Assembly (NCBI GenBank): GCA_018881555.1
Contig: JACAXG010000007.1
Location: 4,912,643-4,976,642, forward strand
DNA from: Amblyornis subalaris
Taxonomy: Eukaryota; Chordata; Aves; Passeriformes; Ptilonorhynchidae
Direction: 5' to 3'
Length of the DNA: 64,000 bases
Position numbers and translations under genes: made by a program. Of the stretch, positions 38,101 through 49,733 are shown piece by piece (within the stretch, counting starts at the first letter, position 1; each line of letters begins with the position of its first letter). A model generated the notes under the pieces. It had not been told where the DNA came from. It saw only the letters and a program-made list of their open reading frames with translations, and searched no databases.

Positions 38101-39959
38101 CTAAGATACTGATGAAATGTAAAGTAGATGATATCTGCCTTATCTGTTGAATATAAAGCTCTTGACAATCAGATTCTTCTCATGTGATAGTCTGTAGGCT
38201 TGATTTGAACCATACTTTCCATTAAATTCAGAAAGACTTGACCCTATTTTACATCTGGAACTCAACAGGAATCATCTGGAAATGTTTAAATTGCCTTCCG
38301 ACTTGGTGTTAAGAATAGTTGGTGAAGTCAGTCCCACCAAAATTATTGACAAAACTATTGATGTAAGAAAAGCTTTACAACTTTACGTTGCATTGCTCCT
38401 GTTTCACAGCAGTATTGGTACTACAGGAAAGAGGTTGTCAATAGTCACAGGATCAGAACTTTTCTTGCTTTGCTACCTTGTTATCTTCAGCAGAATAATC
38501 CCAAATGTGTTGGGAATAGATGCATATTTCTCACAGATTTGCTTACCATGCTTCCATCTTGTAACTCGTTCTGTTGCATTTCTGCACGACAAATCCACCG
38601 AGGTTATTCCGTAGGTAAAGGTTGCATTCAACCCACTACAACGTGTCCTACCTCTTATACACACCATGTAGTTCAACCATAGAGTATCTTATGGTTTGGT
38701 CCTTATAACAGGCTGTGTTTGAGGCTTACTAATTGGCTCAGAAGAATTAAAATATAGTCTGGCTACCAGACCTACTGTGACCTATCATATGAAGTTACAT
38801 TCATAAATTTATTCCATCTCAGTTGCTTTATCAAAACCCACTTGCTTTTCCTTATAGTCAAATACAGGCAGCCTTTCTGATGTTTTGGCTCACCTATTTT
38901 AAAAAACGAGTTTTTTTTTAAAATGCCTTTCCATCTGGTATTGCAAGCTTTTTAAGCTGGTCTATTTTCATAGCGATTTTGTCGAAAAGAAATCAAAACA
39001 AATACTGCACCCACAGCACCAAAATAGGTCCATGTACTTGACAGCTGAGAGGATAGCAAAGATCTGTGAAATGTATCGGGGTAGTAATCACTATTTAAAT
39101 TATTTTGCTTCTTTCTAGCTGTCTCCTACAACTGTAAAAATATTATGATAACCAGGCAAGGTAAAAGTTGTGCTAAGAACGTGTTCTTTTCTTTTTCTTT
39201 AGTCATTTCATAGGTGTAATACATTCTAAAGAAGAGGCAGAACATTTTATTTATACAATTATGCTCATTTTAATAACTTGTATTGCTATTTTAGACGTGT
39301 TCAGTAGAAAATCAGACTTGAAAAAGAGAGTTTTTTTTAAAGCTCAATGATAGAAAAGTTACAGCTTGCAGGATCAATGCGTTGCTGCGAAGAAAACTAA
39401 GGGATGAAATATTGGAGAGCAAGACAGGTGAAAACAAAAGTGAGATTTTCAGGTAGGGGTGTGGTCTTGGAATATTTTAATTACTAAGTGTGTTCTAGTT
39501 CATAGAGCATCAACAGAATGTAAAAATAAAATGGTTGTTCACAGTTACTTATTTCTGTCATGCTCTTTCTCTATTGAACAGAATTTTTAATTAGCTGTCT
39601 AGGTTTTGCAGGATTTGTAGTGGCCTTACAGTGTCTGTACAATGCTGCTTTCAGGATATCCAGGTCATTATTTTACACTTGCAGGCTTTTATTTGTCTTT
39701 TGGCAACATTCACAGTAAAGTTTCCGGAACATCATCTACAGAAAAGGTAGTTTCTAAATTTGAGTGTTTTATGGATCCCAAGCACAGCTGGAACATAAGG
39801 AGAACCACAAACCTAAAATTCTGCAAGTCACAGTGAGCTTTATCAAGAATTAAATTGATACCAATTACATACCAGTCTTTAGGAATTTTCAGCACAAACT
39901 ATTTTATTCTGCTTCAGAGATTTGTAAGGAAACTGCACTTTGCCTACTTTTTGTTAAGA

Positions 39960-40002
39960 CCACTGTAATCACAAGCAATACTAAAACTTGTGATTACAAT
40001 GG
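39960..40002. repeat. 16-bp inverted repeat with one mismatch (hairpin)
   Basis: The inner 12 bases, TGTAATCACAAG (39964-39975) and CTTGTGATTACA (39987-39998), pair perfectly. Beyond one C-A mismatch a further three pairs form, giving arms of 16 around an 11-base loop. It is the longest hairpin I found. It is shorter than a typical pre-miRNA stem; a small palindromic transposon remnant is another possibility, but I see no target duplication. Confidence 0.75.
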
Positions 40003-42184
40003 GGTTTGAGTCAGGAATAAATGAGGTCTGCAAAAATTGAGACTGGTGTTTGGAACTTACGTTTGGGGTCAGGTGGACAGGCAAGGCTGACTTCCTGCTT
40101 GCTTCTGTTCCTTTTAGGTACTCATTAAGTCAAAAGATGAACCGCTCAATGCATAAAGTAATAAAAAATTATTTGGTTTTTACTTCCTGTGCATAGCATG
40201 TGCATAACATTTATTTTTAGATAGCGTGTCTTAGATTATGTTTCCAAAGAGTTCTAGAAAAAGATACAAAATAAAGAAATATGCTGCTAAAGAAATAACT
40301 GGATATTCATAGTTTTAGAAAATGATACTTACACTAGTTCATTTAAATAGAACTAAAAGATACACTGAAGACTGCAAGAGCTGTCTAGGTTCTAAGCATG
40401 TATAGCTATGTGGGGTGCAGTTACAATTCTTTACTTAGAGCTGCATCTTTGACTCAGCAAGAAGGCAATGTAGTTGTGTATTTCTACACAGCTTTAAAGT
40501 ACCCTCATTGGAGTCAAAAAACTTACACTGTTGAGAAACCTTGCAGTGATCCTAAGGCACTTAGTGTGAGGGTTGGATCTTAAGTTCCTGAATACATTGT
40601 ATGTGATCAATATTTGTATTACATTTGTTTGAGAGGTAAATAACTTTATTTTACTGAGTGTCATTGCCTTTTAATGTTGCTTTCTGCCTTTCTAGTGTGC
40701 TGTGTTACTACTGGGTTGATTCTGAACTTTCTGTATCTTTCAGGTTCTGGTAAATCTGGCAAATTCCTCTCCCCATTTTTTAAATAATAACTTGTAGTTA
40801 CAGCAGTCTATGATTAATCCTATATGTGATGCTTAGCTTTTGTAAGTCCTTCAGAACTGGGGGATTTTGATGGAAGTTACATTTATTATACCCTATTTTT
40901 ATTTCAACTAAACATATTTTATTTTGCCAACCAAAAGATGACGACAGTCCGCACAAAATGTCAGATCCTTGGCTTCATTGTTTCAGAGAACTGGATTGGA
41001 ACTGCCTTAAATCTCTCCTGAGAGAAGAACCTCTGAGACACACCACCCTGACGCGGAAACCTGAAGAAAAGCTACACGGATGGCGAATTTCCATTGCTTT
41101 TACTCTGTATCCTGGATTTGGCAAGCGTGGAAGCGTCACACTTCGAGTTAGGTGTCACGATGCTGAGCAATGCTCAGGTTAGGTATGAGACCAGAAAAGC
41201 CAAATGGTGCTTTACCCTTGCAGAGGCCTCCTGTGCCTGGACTCAGTCAAGTTCTCATTCAGCACTGCTGCAGACACAGGGTTTGCTTGCTTGGTGTCTT
41301 CCGCTGTCTCTGGATGAGCCTCGGGCGTCGCTGCTCCCAGGGGTGCATCTGGGCCCGGGTGAGTCCCTTTTCCTTCAGCTTGGCATTCCCTGGCACGGCG
41401 TGATGTATCTGCCTGGTGAGGGGGTGGGAGTAGCGTGGGTGGGATCCCAGCATTTCACCTTTATGTCTGTTGCCTGAAAATTTTAGCTCGTTGCAACCCA
41501 CCCCGTGCGTCCCTGACTAACGGTTGTCCCCATTTCAAACAGGCTAGTGATCAAACAAAAGTGGGTCCTAATTACGTAGATCCCATTTTTTATCTCTGAT
41601 AGAGTTTAATGGGTATGAAGTGTTACTATTGATTTCCATGGGAACAGGAAAGGTCTTGTGTTATCCCATGCATACTGAAAATCCTATGACAGTTACTGGA
41701 AGGCAAAGACAAGCTAACTCTCCTCTAAACTGCGGGATGAAAATTGTGTATTAGAACAATTATGCCTCAGGGTGAATGTGTAAGTATAATGATACTGAAA
41801 CTTGGCTTCTTTTCAAAATATACAAGTCTCTGACAGTTTGGTATTGAAAAGCAAGTGATTCACACACATAAAAAATAGAAGCAGACCAAAAATGTCAAGG
41901 TTTGACAGAGGGCAAATCTAACATACTTCCAATACAAGGAAAAAAAAAGTTCATTTTAAAAGCATAATTGCTGAGTCTCTTTTCAGGAGTATATTTATAT
42001 CATTAAAATATAATTTATACATTAGACATAATTATAAATTAGATGCAGTAATTTTTAAAAAGTGTAAGTACATAAAGAAGCCTCCCAGTCTGCACACTTA
42101 CACGGCAACAGCTTATAGAATGGACAGTAGGAGTTAATGGTCAGTTTTCTTACTGGAAAAAAATCACCATGGAGTCCCAAGGGA
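40003..42184. other. Noncoding stretch with a GC-richer patch at 40950-41500
   Basis: Frames overlap in all three + phases and on the - strand at 40958-41501 (longest 127 codons, 41094-41477). None has a known motif, which is the pattern of stop-poor GC-rich DNA rather than of one gene. Confidence 0.45.
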
Positions 42185-42730
42185 ACGTATTCATCAGTGA
42201 TTTGAAAAAGAGAATGAGCAGTGAAGTGACACAGTTTGCTAAGTAACTGAGGATAATGAAGGCAAGGGTAATGACAAAAAAGATGCAGAAGGTACTCACA
42301 AGGACTGTGTGGTAAAATAGCAGATTGAGATCCGTGTTGATATGTGTAGCAGGGTAAATGAAGGAAAAAAACATAATTGCAATTTAACATACATAGTGGT
42401 AGGTAATGAATTAACTCTTACATTGAGATTCTTTTTATTGAGTATTTTTATGAAACTTAGCTTAATTTTCTTCTGTGGTCACAATCCTCAGATATTTTTA
42501 GGAAAAGAAAAAAAGAGAATAAAGCAGAGAGCATTGTGAGCCATTACACACACAGTCCTGTGGCACCTCAGTCTGAACACTGGGTGCAGATCCACTCCAC
42601 CCTCTCAGAGCACCACAGTAAAATGTGACAGTATGGGGACAGCACAGAAAAATGGGCCAAGACACAGAGAGAGGTGACCAGGATAAGGAGAGGTTAAAAC
42701 AGTTTGGTTAACTATTTGGGAAAATTCAAC
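42185..42730 (+). mobile_element. Old, heavily diverged CR1 fragment (reverse transcriptase end to 3' tail)
   Basis: Seen: 42187-42250 reads gtattcatcagtgatttg, then cacagtttgctaagtaactg, which parallels the CR1 reverse-transcriptase segment coding FISDMD...KFADDTKL. About 385 bases later, 42572-42585 reads gaacactgggtgcag, which parallels the CR1 stretch coding VQLWGP, and 42680-42725 reads aaggagaggttaaaacag followed by ttggttaactatttggg, like the AGGAAAGGCT...TTTAGCCTGGAGAA block of the tail. The order and orientation fit one sense CR1 copy with small deletions. It is clearly older than the copy starting at 43060, about 330 bases downstream. The middle (42300-42540) is too decayed to align by eye, so the two ends could come from separate insertions. 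Confidence 0.55.
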
Positions 42731-43059
42731 CATGAAAAACAGGGCAAAAGGTTTGGGAATAAAGTACCCAAGGAATAAAGTGCCTGCACTCCTACACTCT
42801 TCCAGGGACATCTATGATTAAGCAGCCAAACCCACACTGGTACACAGACCACACCACCAGTAGCTTGCTTTTCAGTTTATGTCAGTACAAAACTGGTTGA
42901 GAAATGCACAGTACTTTGGCTTTCATTGCACTTGGTTTGGGAAGACTCTGAAGTAAGTGTGGTATAAACTGGCCTAGAAGGATATGCTTAGCTTGTTTTG
43001 GCAGTGATTGCTTTTGAAAATCTGATTTTAAATGTATGTCAGTATTTTGTTTTGAAGTA

Positions 43060-44068
43060 GTGAGGACCCAAAATGTTTCTACAATAATGCACACGGCACA
43101 AAGAACAAACAAGGTGAGCTCAAAACTTTTACCCAGTCGCAGAGATTTGGCACCTTTGGCATAAGTAAAACCTGGTGGGATGAGCCCTGTGAGTACCCTG
43201 CTGATGGTTACAGGTTCTTTAGGAGGGACAGGCAGGGCAGAGGAGGCGGGAGGCAGCTCTGTATGTAATAGAAAGGTTAGAATACATGGAGCTCACAGTT
43301 GGCAATGGCACAGTTGAGAGCCTCTGGTTAAGGATCAAGAGGAAAACAAATAACGCAGATGTGGGAGTCTACTATAGACCTCCTAGCCAGGACAGTGGTG
43401 CTGGCAAATTATTCTTTAAAGAAATAAGGGGTGCTTCCAAGTCAACTGCTCTTTACCTCATGTGGGACTTCAACTTGACAGAAATCAACTGGGAGCATCA
43501 CCTGGGCCAGAAGATTCCTAAAAAAACTGCATGACAACTTTATGGAGCAGGCGCTAAGAGAGGCAGCTTGGAAGGATGCCCTCCTTGATCTGCTGCTTGT
43601 CAGCAGAGTGGATCTCGTGAGGGAAGTGATTGATGGCTGTCTTGGCCACAGCCACTATGAAGAGATCGAGTTTCTGCCTGGAGAAAAGGAGACTGAGGAG
43701 AGACCTCACTGAGGTCTACAACTCCCTCGTGAGGGGAAGAGGAGGGCAGACACTGACCTCTTCTCTGTGACAGGACCAGTGTCTCTTCTCTGACCAGTGA
43801 CAGGACTTGAGGAAATGGCAAGGAGCTGAGTCAGGAGAGGTTTAGGTTGGATATCAGGAAAAGGTTCTTCACCCAGAGTGTGTTTGGGCACTGGAACAGA
43901 CTCCCCAGGGAAGTGGTCACAGCACCAAGCCTGACAGAGTTCCAGAAGCATTAGGACAACACTCTCGGGCACATGGTGTGACTCTTGGGGTGTCCTGCAC
44001 AGGGCCAGGAGTTGGACTCGGTGATCCTGATGGGTCCTTTCCAACTCAGCATATTCTGTGATTCTGTT
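43060..44068 (+). mobile_element. CR1 LINE copy with endonuclease and 3' tail but no reverse transcriptase
   Basis: This is a CR1 (chicken repeat 1) non-LTR retrotransposon copy in sense orientation. Seen: from about 43085 the reading NAHGTKNKQGEL and then TWWDEP (43170-43187) match the start of the CR1 endonuclease, followed by DGYRFFRRDRQGR, YYRPPSQD and a DFN motif. At about 43670 the sequence changes abruptly to the CR1 3' tail (cctggagaaaaggagact), with the typical stretches gacaggacttgaggaaatgg, ggtttaggttggatatcagg and ggactcggtgatcctgatgg. It ends in two 8-base units, attctgtg and attctgtt (44053-44068), the usual CR1 3' terminus. Known: full CR1 ORF2 has a reverse transcriptase between these parts, so roughly 1.5-2 kb is missing. 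The 5' limit is soft; similarity may begin nearer 43055. A near repeat of ctcttctctg lies in the tail at 43759-43797. Confidence 0.93.
43083..43675 (+). pseudogene. Decayed CR1 ORF2 endonuclease domain
   Basis: This encodes a broken apurinic-type endonuclease domain of CR1 ORF2, the part that nicks target DNA in retrotransposition. Three frames are needed to follow it. The first runs 43083-43250 and includes WWDE. It then shifts near 43250, beyond which the old frame stops at 43266. The second frame covers about 43254-43505 and includes YYRPPSQD and the DFN triplet at 43466-43474, where the residue before Asp is Trp rather than the usual Gly. The third begins near 43509 and ends LLDLLLVSRVDLV then LGHSHYEEIEF. 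The family's Ser-Asp-His near the C-terminus reads Ser-His-Tyr here (43650-43658), so the catalytic Asp-His pair is lost. With two frameshifts, a lost active site and no reverse transcriptase, this copy cannot act by itself. Confidence 0.85.
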
Positions 44069-47000
44069 GTAGTAAACCATTGTACCTGCCTATGGCAAAG
44101 AGGGGCTGTTAACATTACTGTTATTCCCTGTGAATGGATGGTTATGCTTCCTACAGCACTGAGCCGGCCAGAAATCCTTTTCTGCTCTAGCAGAAAATCA
44201 GATTGGAGGAGCTCAGTGTTCTCTGATCTTTTCCACATATGAAAGGAGTATTTAAAAGTATAATGTCTTCCATTTCATCAATTTGAGGGGAAAATAATAA
44301 CATCATTAAATGAATTCCTATGTAGAAAATTGCCTAAGGACTCAGGCCCCAAATGGTTTGAATTTCAATATAAAATGAGAAATAGCTGCTTTTCGCCTAT
44401 CGCAGCAATTTTTCCCTTCAGCTTTTCAATTCTCCCTCTGCATCTTGTGTAGCTTCAAATGTACTGATATCCTGAGCATGAAAACAAGCTCTTCTGGATA
44501 TTTTTAATCCAAATTTTTATGAATACTCTTTTGAAGTTACCTATTTACAGACCAGTCTTTTTCCAGCTTTGTGTTCAATTCAGCCACTCTCAACTGAACA
44601 AACGGGGAAATCTGTTTTTATTCAGATTACATTGTTATTATATTATTATTNATTCATATTATGACTATTAGTATTGTTTTTATTCAGCTACATTGCCTGC
44701 TTAAACATACATTTATTAGCATGAAACCTTACATCGAATAAGTTATTAATCAGCTGAGTGGTAGGGGACAATTTTGTAGATTTAGCTCATAAGTTACACA
44801 TTTATGAAACCCAAGGAGTAGCAGTGTGTAAAAACTACAGATGCTTGAGTCACTATTAATTAATAAGCCCAGTTAACCCAGTCTTCTTTTAAAAAATCAA
44901 TTAATTTGAATAAAGCCTGGGACTTAGATTCAACACAGTCACCTTTAATTTGCTGTTGAATTCACAAGCGGATTCTGCAATATCCTAAAATCAGATGGGG
45001 ATGCTAGAAACATTTTCTACTTTCAATGAAAAACTTCAGAACCAGCCACTTTAGATATCCTAGTAAGACTGTTTGAGCTGCAGATCCTCAATGGTTTTAG
45101 TTTTCCTTGAATATGTTAACAAAAGTCCAAATAGGTAGAATTGAGTCTACTTTGTTCTTATAAACCACTGCATTGGAAACTTTGCTTTATTTATGAGGAT
45201 TTGCTACCCCTTTAGCTCATGCTTAATTCTCCAGCTCTCATTTTAATTGTTTGTAGTTTGAAATAGTATGAAACGATTGTATGTTACAATTATTATTATA
45301 TGGAACTTAGTATGAAATAATTTTGTGTTAGGCCAAAAAGCACTTTGAAGCTCTCTCCCAATCACAGAAAATTTCCCATATATTTTTTTAAAGCTTCTTC
45401 ATGTTCAAACCAGCTGTTTCCAACTGAATATGATATTTAGCATTACAGGCTTTATTAAATATTCCAATTAATTCCATGCTAGCTGCTAGAAGAATCCTGG
45501 ATTTATTTTCCTTTCAAATCTTCAGAAACAGACTTCACGCCCTTCTGCCTTTACAGATAAGAATAGGCCAAGTTGTTCAGATCTGGTAGTAACTGCTCAA
45601 GACCAAGGACACACATAAAACACAACACAGCAGTCCCCTCTCCTGTAAGCACACGGTCAGTTACAACCACTACAGCTTGGAGAGATTCCAAGGATCACCT
45701 ATTACTGGAAAGAAACTGCTGCCCTCACGCAGCAAAACTGACATACCAAGACAAAAATAACCTGTACACTTCCAGAACTCGAACTACAGAAGCATCACGC
45801 GGGAGGTGAAAGGGTGCTGCTTCGGTTTTGCTTCCAAAATGGTGCTCTCCTTTAAATGAGGTGCAGATTAATTAGTCGGGATATCAGAAAAAAAGCGTTC
45901 CTACATCCAAAGGGCCCTCTCTGATTCCCAGGCTGCTGGAAGGGAAACGAAGGTCCCTGCTTATGGAAGGCATGGCCTCTCAGAGATGACGCCAGCAGTT
46001 TATTACAAGTGAAAACCACTCTAATTTGACGAAGGTCAGGCAGAACAGCTCCTTTTTTTCAGTAAAAAGATTCTATTTATTATGCTACGTATCACACAAT
46101 TTAAATCTTTTCAACCTTATGCCAAGCATGTTTCTTTGGCCATATTTTCTATTGTAATACACTTATTTGTAGAGATTTCTGTAAGAATAAAACATCCTTG
46201 TCTTTTTCACAGTAAGATAATCTTCCCTGAAAAAAAANAANAAAAAGAAAAGCCTTTGGGTGTATTAAAAAAGATTTTTACCCCTTCAGAAATTATAAGA
46301 CTAAGGCAAATATTTCCTAGTATTTTAACTTATTAATAATAATTGATTAGGAGGAAAATATGAAGAACTTTATTTTGTTCTGCAGCTCTCAGATGATGCT
46401 TTGTGGAGTCCCAAATGCCTATTGACCTCTTCTTTCTTGTCAATCGGCTGAGCTTGCATACATTGTATTGGTTCATGAGCGTACATAAATTGTACTGCAT
46501 TGTGGAATGACATGAGAATGCACTTTTTTACGAACCCTAACAGAAGCAACAGGGCCTTTAACACTCCTACAAAGAAACTATGCATTCCTCGCTTTCTGAG
46601 TCAGCACTCTGTGAAGTCTGGTTTCTCGGGTTTTATACGAGTCTTTAACTTGTGAGTTACGGTGTAGCTCTTGAAACTAAATTACCCTAACATGAGGTTG
46701 AACAGAATTTTGTCAGCCCTACACACAGATTTGCTAAACCTGAGGGCTAAGAAACACCAAGTCAGTGTCGTGTCTGTGGCAAGAATTGGTAACAGTAGGA
46801 AGTGGATGTGAAGTCATGGCACTTTCTGGTCGTGCACCTGAGGCTGCCACCTGACTTTCCAGACACTGCTTTGAGGCAGGCGTGAAGGCTCCCCTCCACG
46901 AGCAGCTTCAGAGCATCTGCCCAGAGATTCCTGTAAATCCCTTGTTTGTCTGCATGGCAGCAGCACCAGCGCTCTTGCAGAGCTTGTGTGGTGGAAGAGT

Positions 47001-47519
47001 GGCCACGGGGATCTCCTTGTTCCCTCCTCTGCTTCAGTGCAGCTTCCAAGATGACTGAAATCACTCGATTTTAGAGGCCTGAGGACAGCTCTGCCTGGTG
47101 GTGACTGTCACCTTTGCGTTACGAACAAAGAGCCGTGACTTCAACAATACAAAGTTTTCTTTGGGATCTCATTAAAGACTGTGTAAGCTGGGAGTTAGCC
47201 CAAAATGAGATCCCGAACAAATTATCTGTGGGAAAAAACCATATTATTTTCTTGAGTTTTTCCCATGCTAGAATGCTTTCCGTATCGTAACTGAAACTTT
47301 GTCTCAGATTCCTTTTACAAGACATTTAACAATAACATAAGCTTCAGCTGAGCCCTTTTATGGCAGATATAAGGTGTTATACATAATCTTCTTAGGAGCT
47401 TTGTATGCATTGCCTCATACAAGCAGAATGAAAATAAATAATAATAATATAGTAAATATGTTGACTTGCACACCAAGAAAGAAAGTTAGTACAGCAAATT
47501 AAATATTCTCCTAAACGAG

Positions 47520-47600
47520 AACCTAATTAACAAAACCAGATACAGTAGTTATTGTTGGTCAATTAGAGATGTAATAATTACTCCCGATTAGTTGATGAGA
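47520..47600. promoter_or_regulatory. Homeodomain/SOX-like motif cluster
   Basis: Within 80 bases there are CTAATTAA (47523-47530), a SOX-like ttattgttgg (47549-47558), CAATTAG (47560-47566), TAATAATTA (47573-47581) and GATTAG. The density of spaced TAAT cores exceeds that of the flanks by eye, but AT-rich background makes this weak evidence for an enhancer. Confidence 0.2.
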
Positions 47601-48901
47601 ACAGGATAAGTAGGCAATTACCATAAAAAGCTAAAGTGCAAGTAAAATCAGCTAAAGCATATGTTATGTTGAAACAAGTAAGTGGTAACCAAAGTACACC
47701 ATCAAGTCTTCTGTTCATCTTCTCAAGCACAAGTTAAGTTTATAAAAATAAAGTCATTATGGAATGCTACTATAGAGCTCTTATTATAATATATAGAAAA
47801 AGAATTTATATAATATTATAATATTATGTTCTTAGTACAGAATAGTACAGAGCCTCTTTCCCCCTCACCACTTTCAGTTGTTCCAATTTCTGGGAACACA
47901 AGATAAAAAATGGGCTTCCAGATCGTGTCAGATTCTTCTCTGTAAGAAATTCAGGTTGAAATGGGGATATATTTTCTAAAAAAATCGTTGTTTTTAACAT
48001 TTATTAGATCTGAGGAAACAACTTACAAAAATTATCATATTCAAGAATATCTGTCCTAATTCTGTTCATAAATTATTTCCAAACAGACTGAAATGAAGGA
48101 ATTAATTCTCATTCAAAATTATTCAAAAATAGATTGTGCAAAGATAGACTAGCTGTTCACTAGCTCTTTCTATAATACTTACTTAAATCATATTGCATTG
48201 TTCCTTTATTTTGATTAGATCCCTGAAACATTTATGAATCTGTAAAAGGCTAATCAAAGATTTTCTAGTGCTGACTTCTTGAGGCTATCTCTGAGACTAA
48301 CAAATCCATCCATGAATGAAAAATAAATTAGCAAATATTTAATCAAATGTCATTGACAATAACTTAACCTTTCCCTTTGGACAGGAAACGGTGCCTAGAT
48401 TAGACAAAGTAATTTTTATAATATTTCAAATAGTTTGAAGGGAAACACTGACTCTGGACTGCACTGCAGTATATTTTTTGTCACTCAGCTGCTGTACAGA
48501 GATTACAAAATAAACTCCATCTGCTCCAAGGGATAGCTTTAAAGCATGTTCAGAAGCGAGTAAGTACTTTATACATCTTCTGAGGCTTGGTTTTCAGGGA
48601 TCAGATTAGGGGTGAGAGTGGTCACAGCCAGAGAGCTTTCAGAGGCATTGGGGTCACGGTGCAGCCCACGCACGGCAGGTTTGAGCCGCTCTCTCATTTA
48701 GATGAGGAGCACGGGCTCTTCCCAAGGACGGAATTCTCCCCCTGAAGAAGGGTGCCACGTGAACGTCTTTGAAGGCAATACTGGCTTAACTGTCCTTATC
48801 TCTAGCCACTGCCCCCTGCCCCTCTTGGTGCTGTGCTGGTACCACTGTTTCCGCAGCTTACCAGTGAACAGAGAAGGGAAACTGATTCCTTAAAAATCTA
48901 A

Positions 48902-48918
48902 TTTTTTTTTTTTTTTTT
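48902..48918. repeat. T17 homopolymer
   Basis: Seventeen T at the edge of a GC-richer stretch (48590-48890). A minus-strand retrocopy would have its poly-A here, with its body at lower T-tract coordinates on the right; the sequence to the right is plain AT-rich DNA, so no retrocopy is supported. Confidence 0.85.
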
Positions 48919-49706
48919 GTCAGAGTGATCACTTGCCACTTTTTAACTATTTATTTATTCTCTGATGTAACATCTGAAAATAATGGATGCATATATTATT
49001 TTCTATTTTTGGATATAACCATATTTCCATTGTCATACAAACTTAAGGTGTACATGCAAAAATATTTTCTAACTGTAGCCAAGTGTTCCTTTGAAATTAG
49101 GTTCAGCTCATTTTCTTATTTAATTATTCTTGGCTTAATTCAAATGTTCAGCATAATTGTGTAGATCAAATAATGACTGTGAGCCTGTGAAATGGTGGAT
49201 CCTGAATTCAAACATCAGACATATCCACTGTTTTATTATCTTCTATTCATCACATGCAGCTTAAAGAGAGGAGCCGTTGATTATGCAGCTCTTTCAGTTC
49301 TCCAAGATGCTCATCCGTTGTCTTTCTGAAGAAGCTGCAACTTAGACCCAATATTGAATTTATTCAGTCATTGCCTTCCACCATGGGAATACAGAACACC
49401 GCAGGCAAGTCCTTTATAACGATTATCGTTTTGTTGGTATAGAAGAGGATGCATTATAGACATCATTGTATTAGATACTGTCATTACTTATCACCTTCTT
49501 AAAATAATTATACCAAAGGGTTCTGGGAAAGTTAAACTTGTAAAAGGTCACTAGTGGGTGGAAGTAATTTTATTTTCTTAACAGGAAATGGAAGGCTCTT
49601 GGTATTTTTCTGATGGTGCTAGGACAAAAAATCATTCCATGATGCATTCATTACATGTGTATCAATCACCTTGGGAAAGTATGCACAAATTCATTTTGTT
49701 ATTATC

Positions 49707-49733
49707 ATTTTCTTTTCTTTTCTTTTTCTTTCA
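49707..49733. repeat. TTTTC pyrimidine repeat
   Basis: Imperfect ttttc/tttttc units forming a pure pyrimidine tract. Confidence 0.8.

Larger units (their letters stand above)
28994..39959. other. AT-rich noncoding stretch
   Basis: Holds the hairpin at 31587 and the E-box/homeodomain cluster at 29380. Frames of up to 111 codons (33202-33537, - strand; 38282-38614, + strand) have no recognisable domain. A 13-base near-duplication (aataatagctg) lies at about 33470-33492. The GC-richer block 37150-37480 shows no exon structure I can defend. Confidence 0.5.

Noticed and set aside
41094..41477. 127-codon + strand frame
   Set aside because: Competing frames in the other phases and on the - strand; no motif and no defended splice sites.
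42055..42390. 111-codon - strand frame with hydrophobic product
   Set aside because: It is antisense to the old CR1 fragment; there is no domain or splice support.
43600..44242. Open frames of 73-124 codons on the - strand and 85 codons on the + strand
   Set aside because: They are frames within the CR1 3' tail and its immediate flank.
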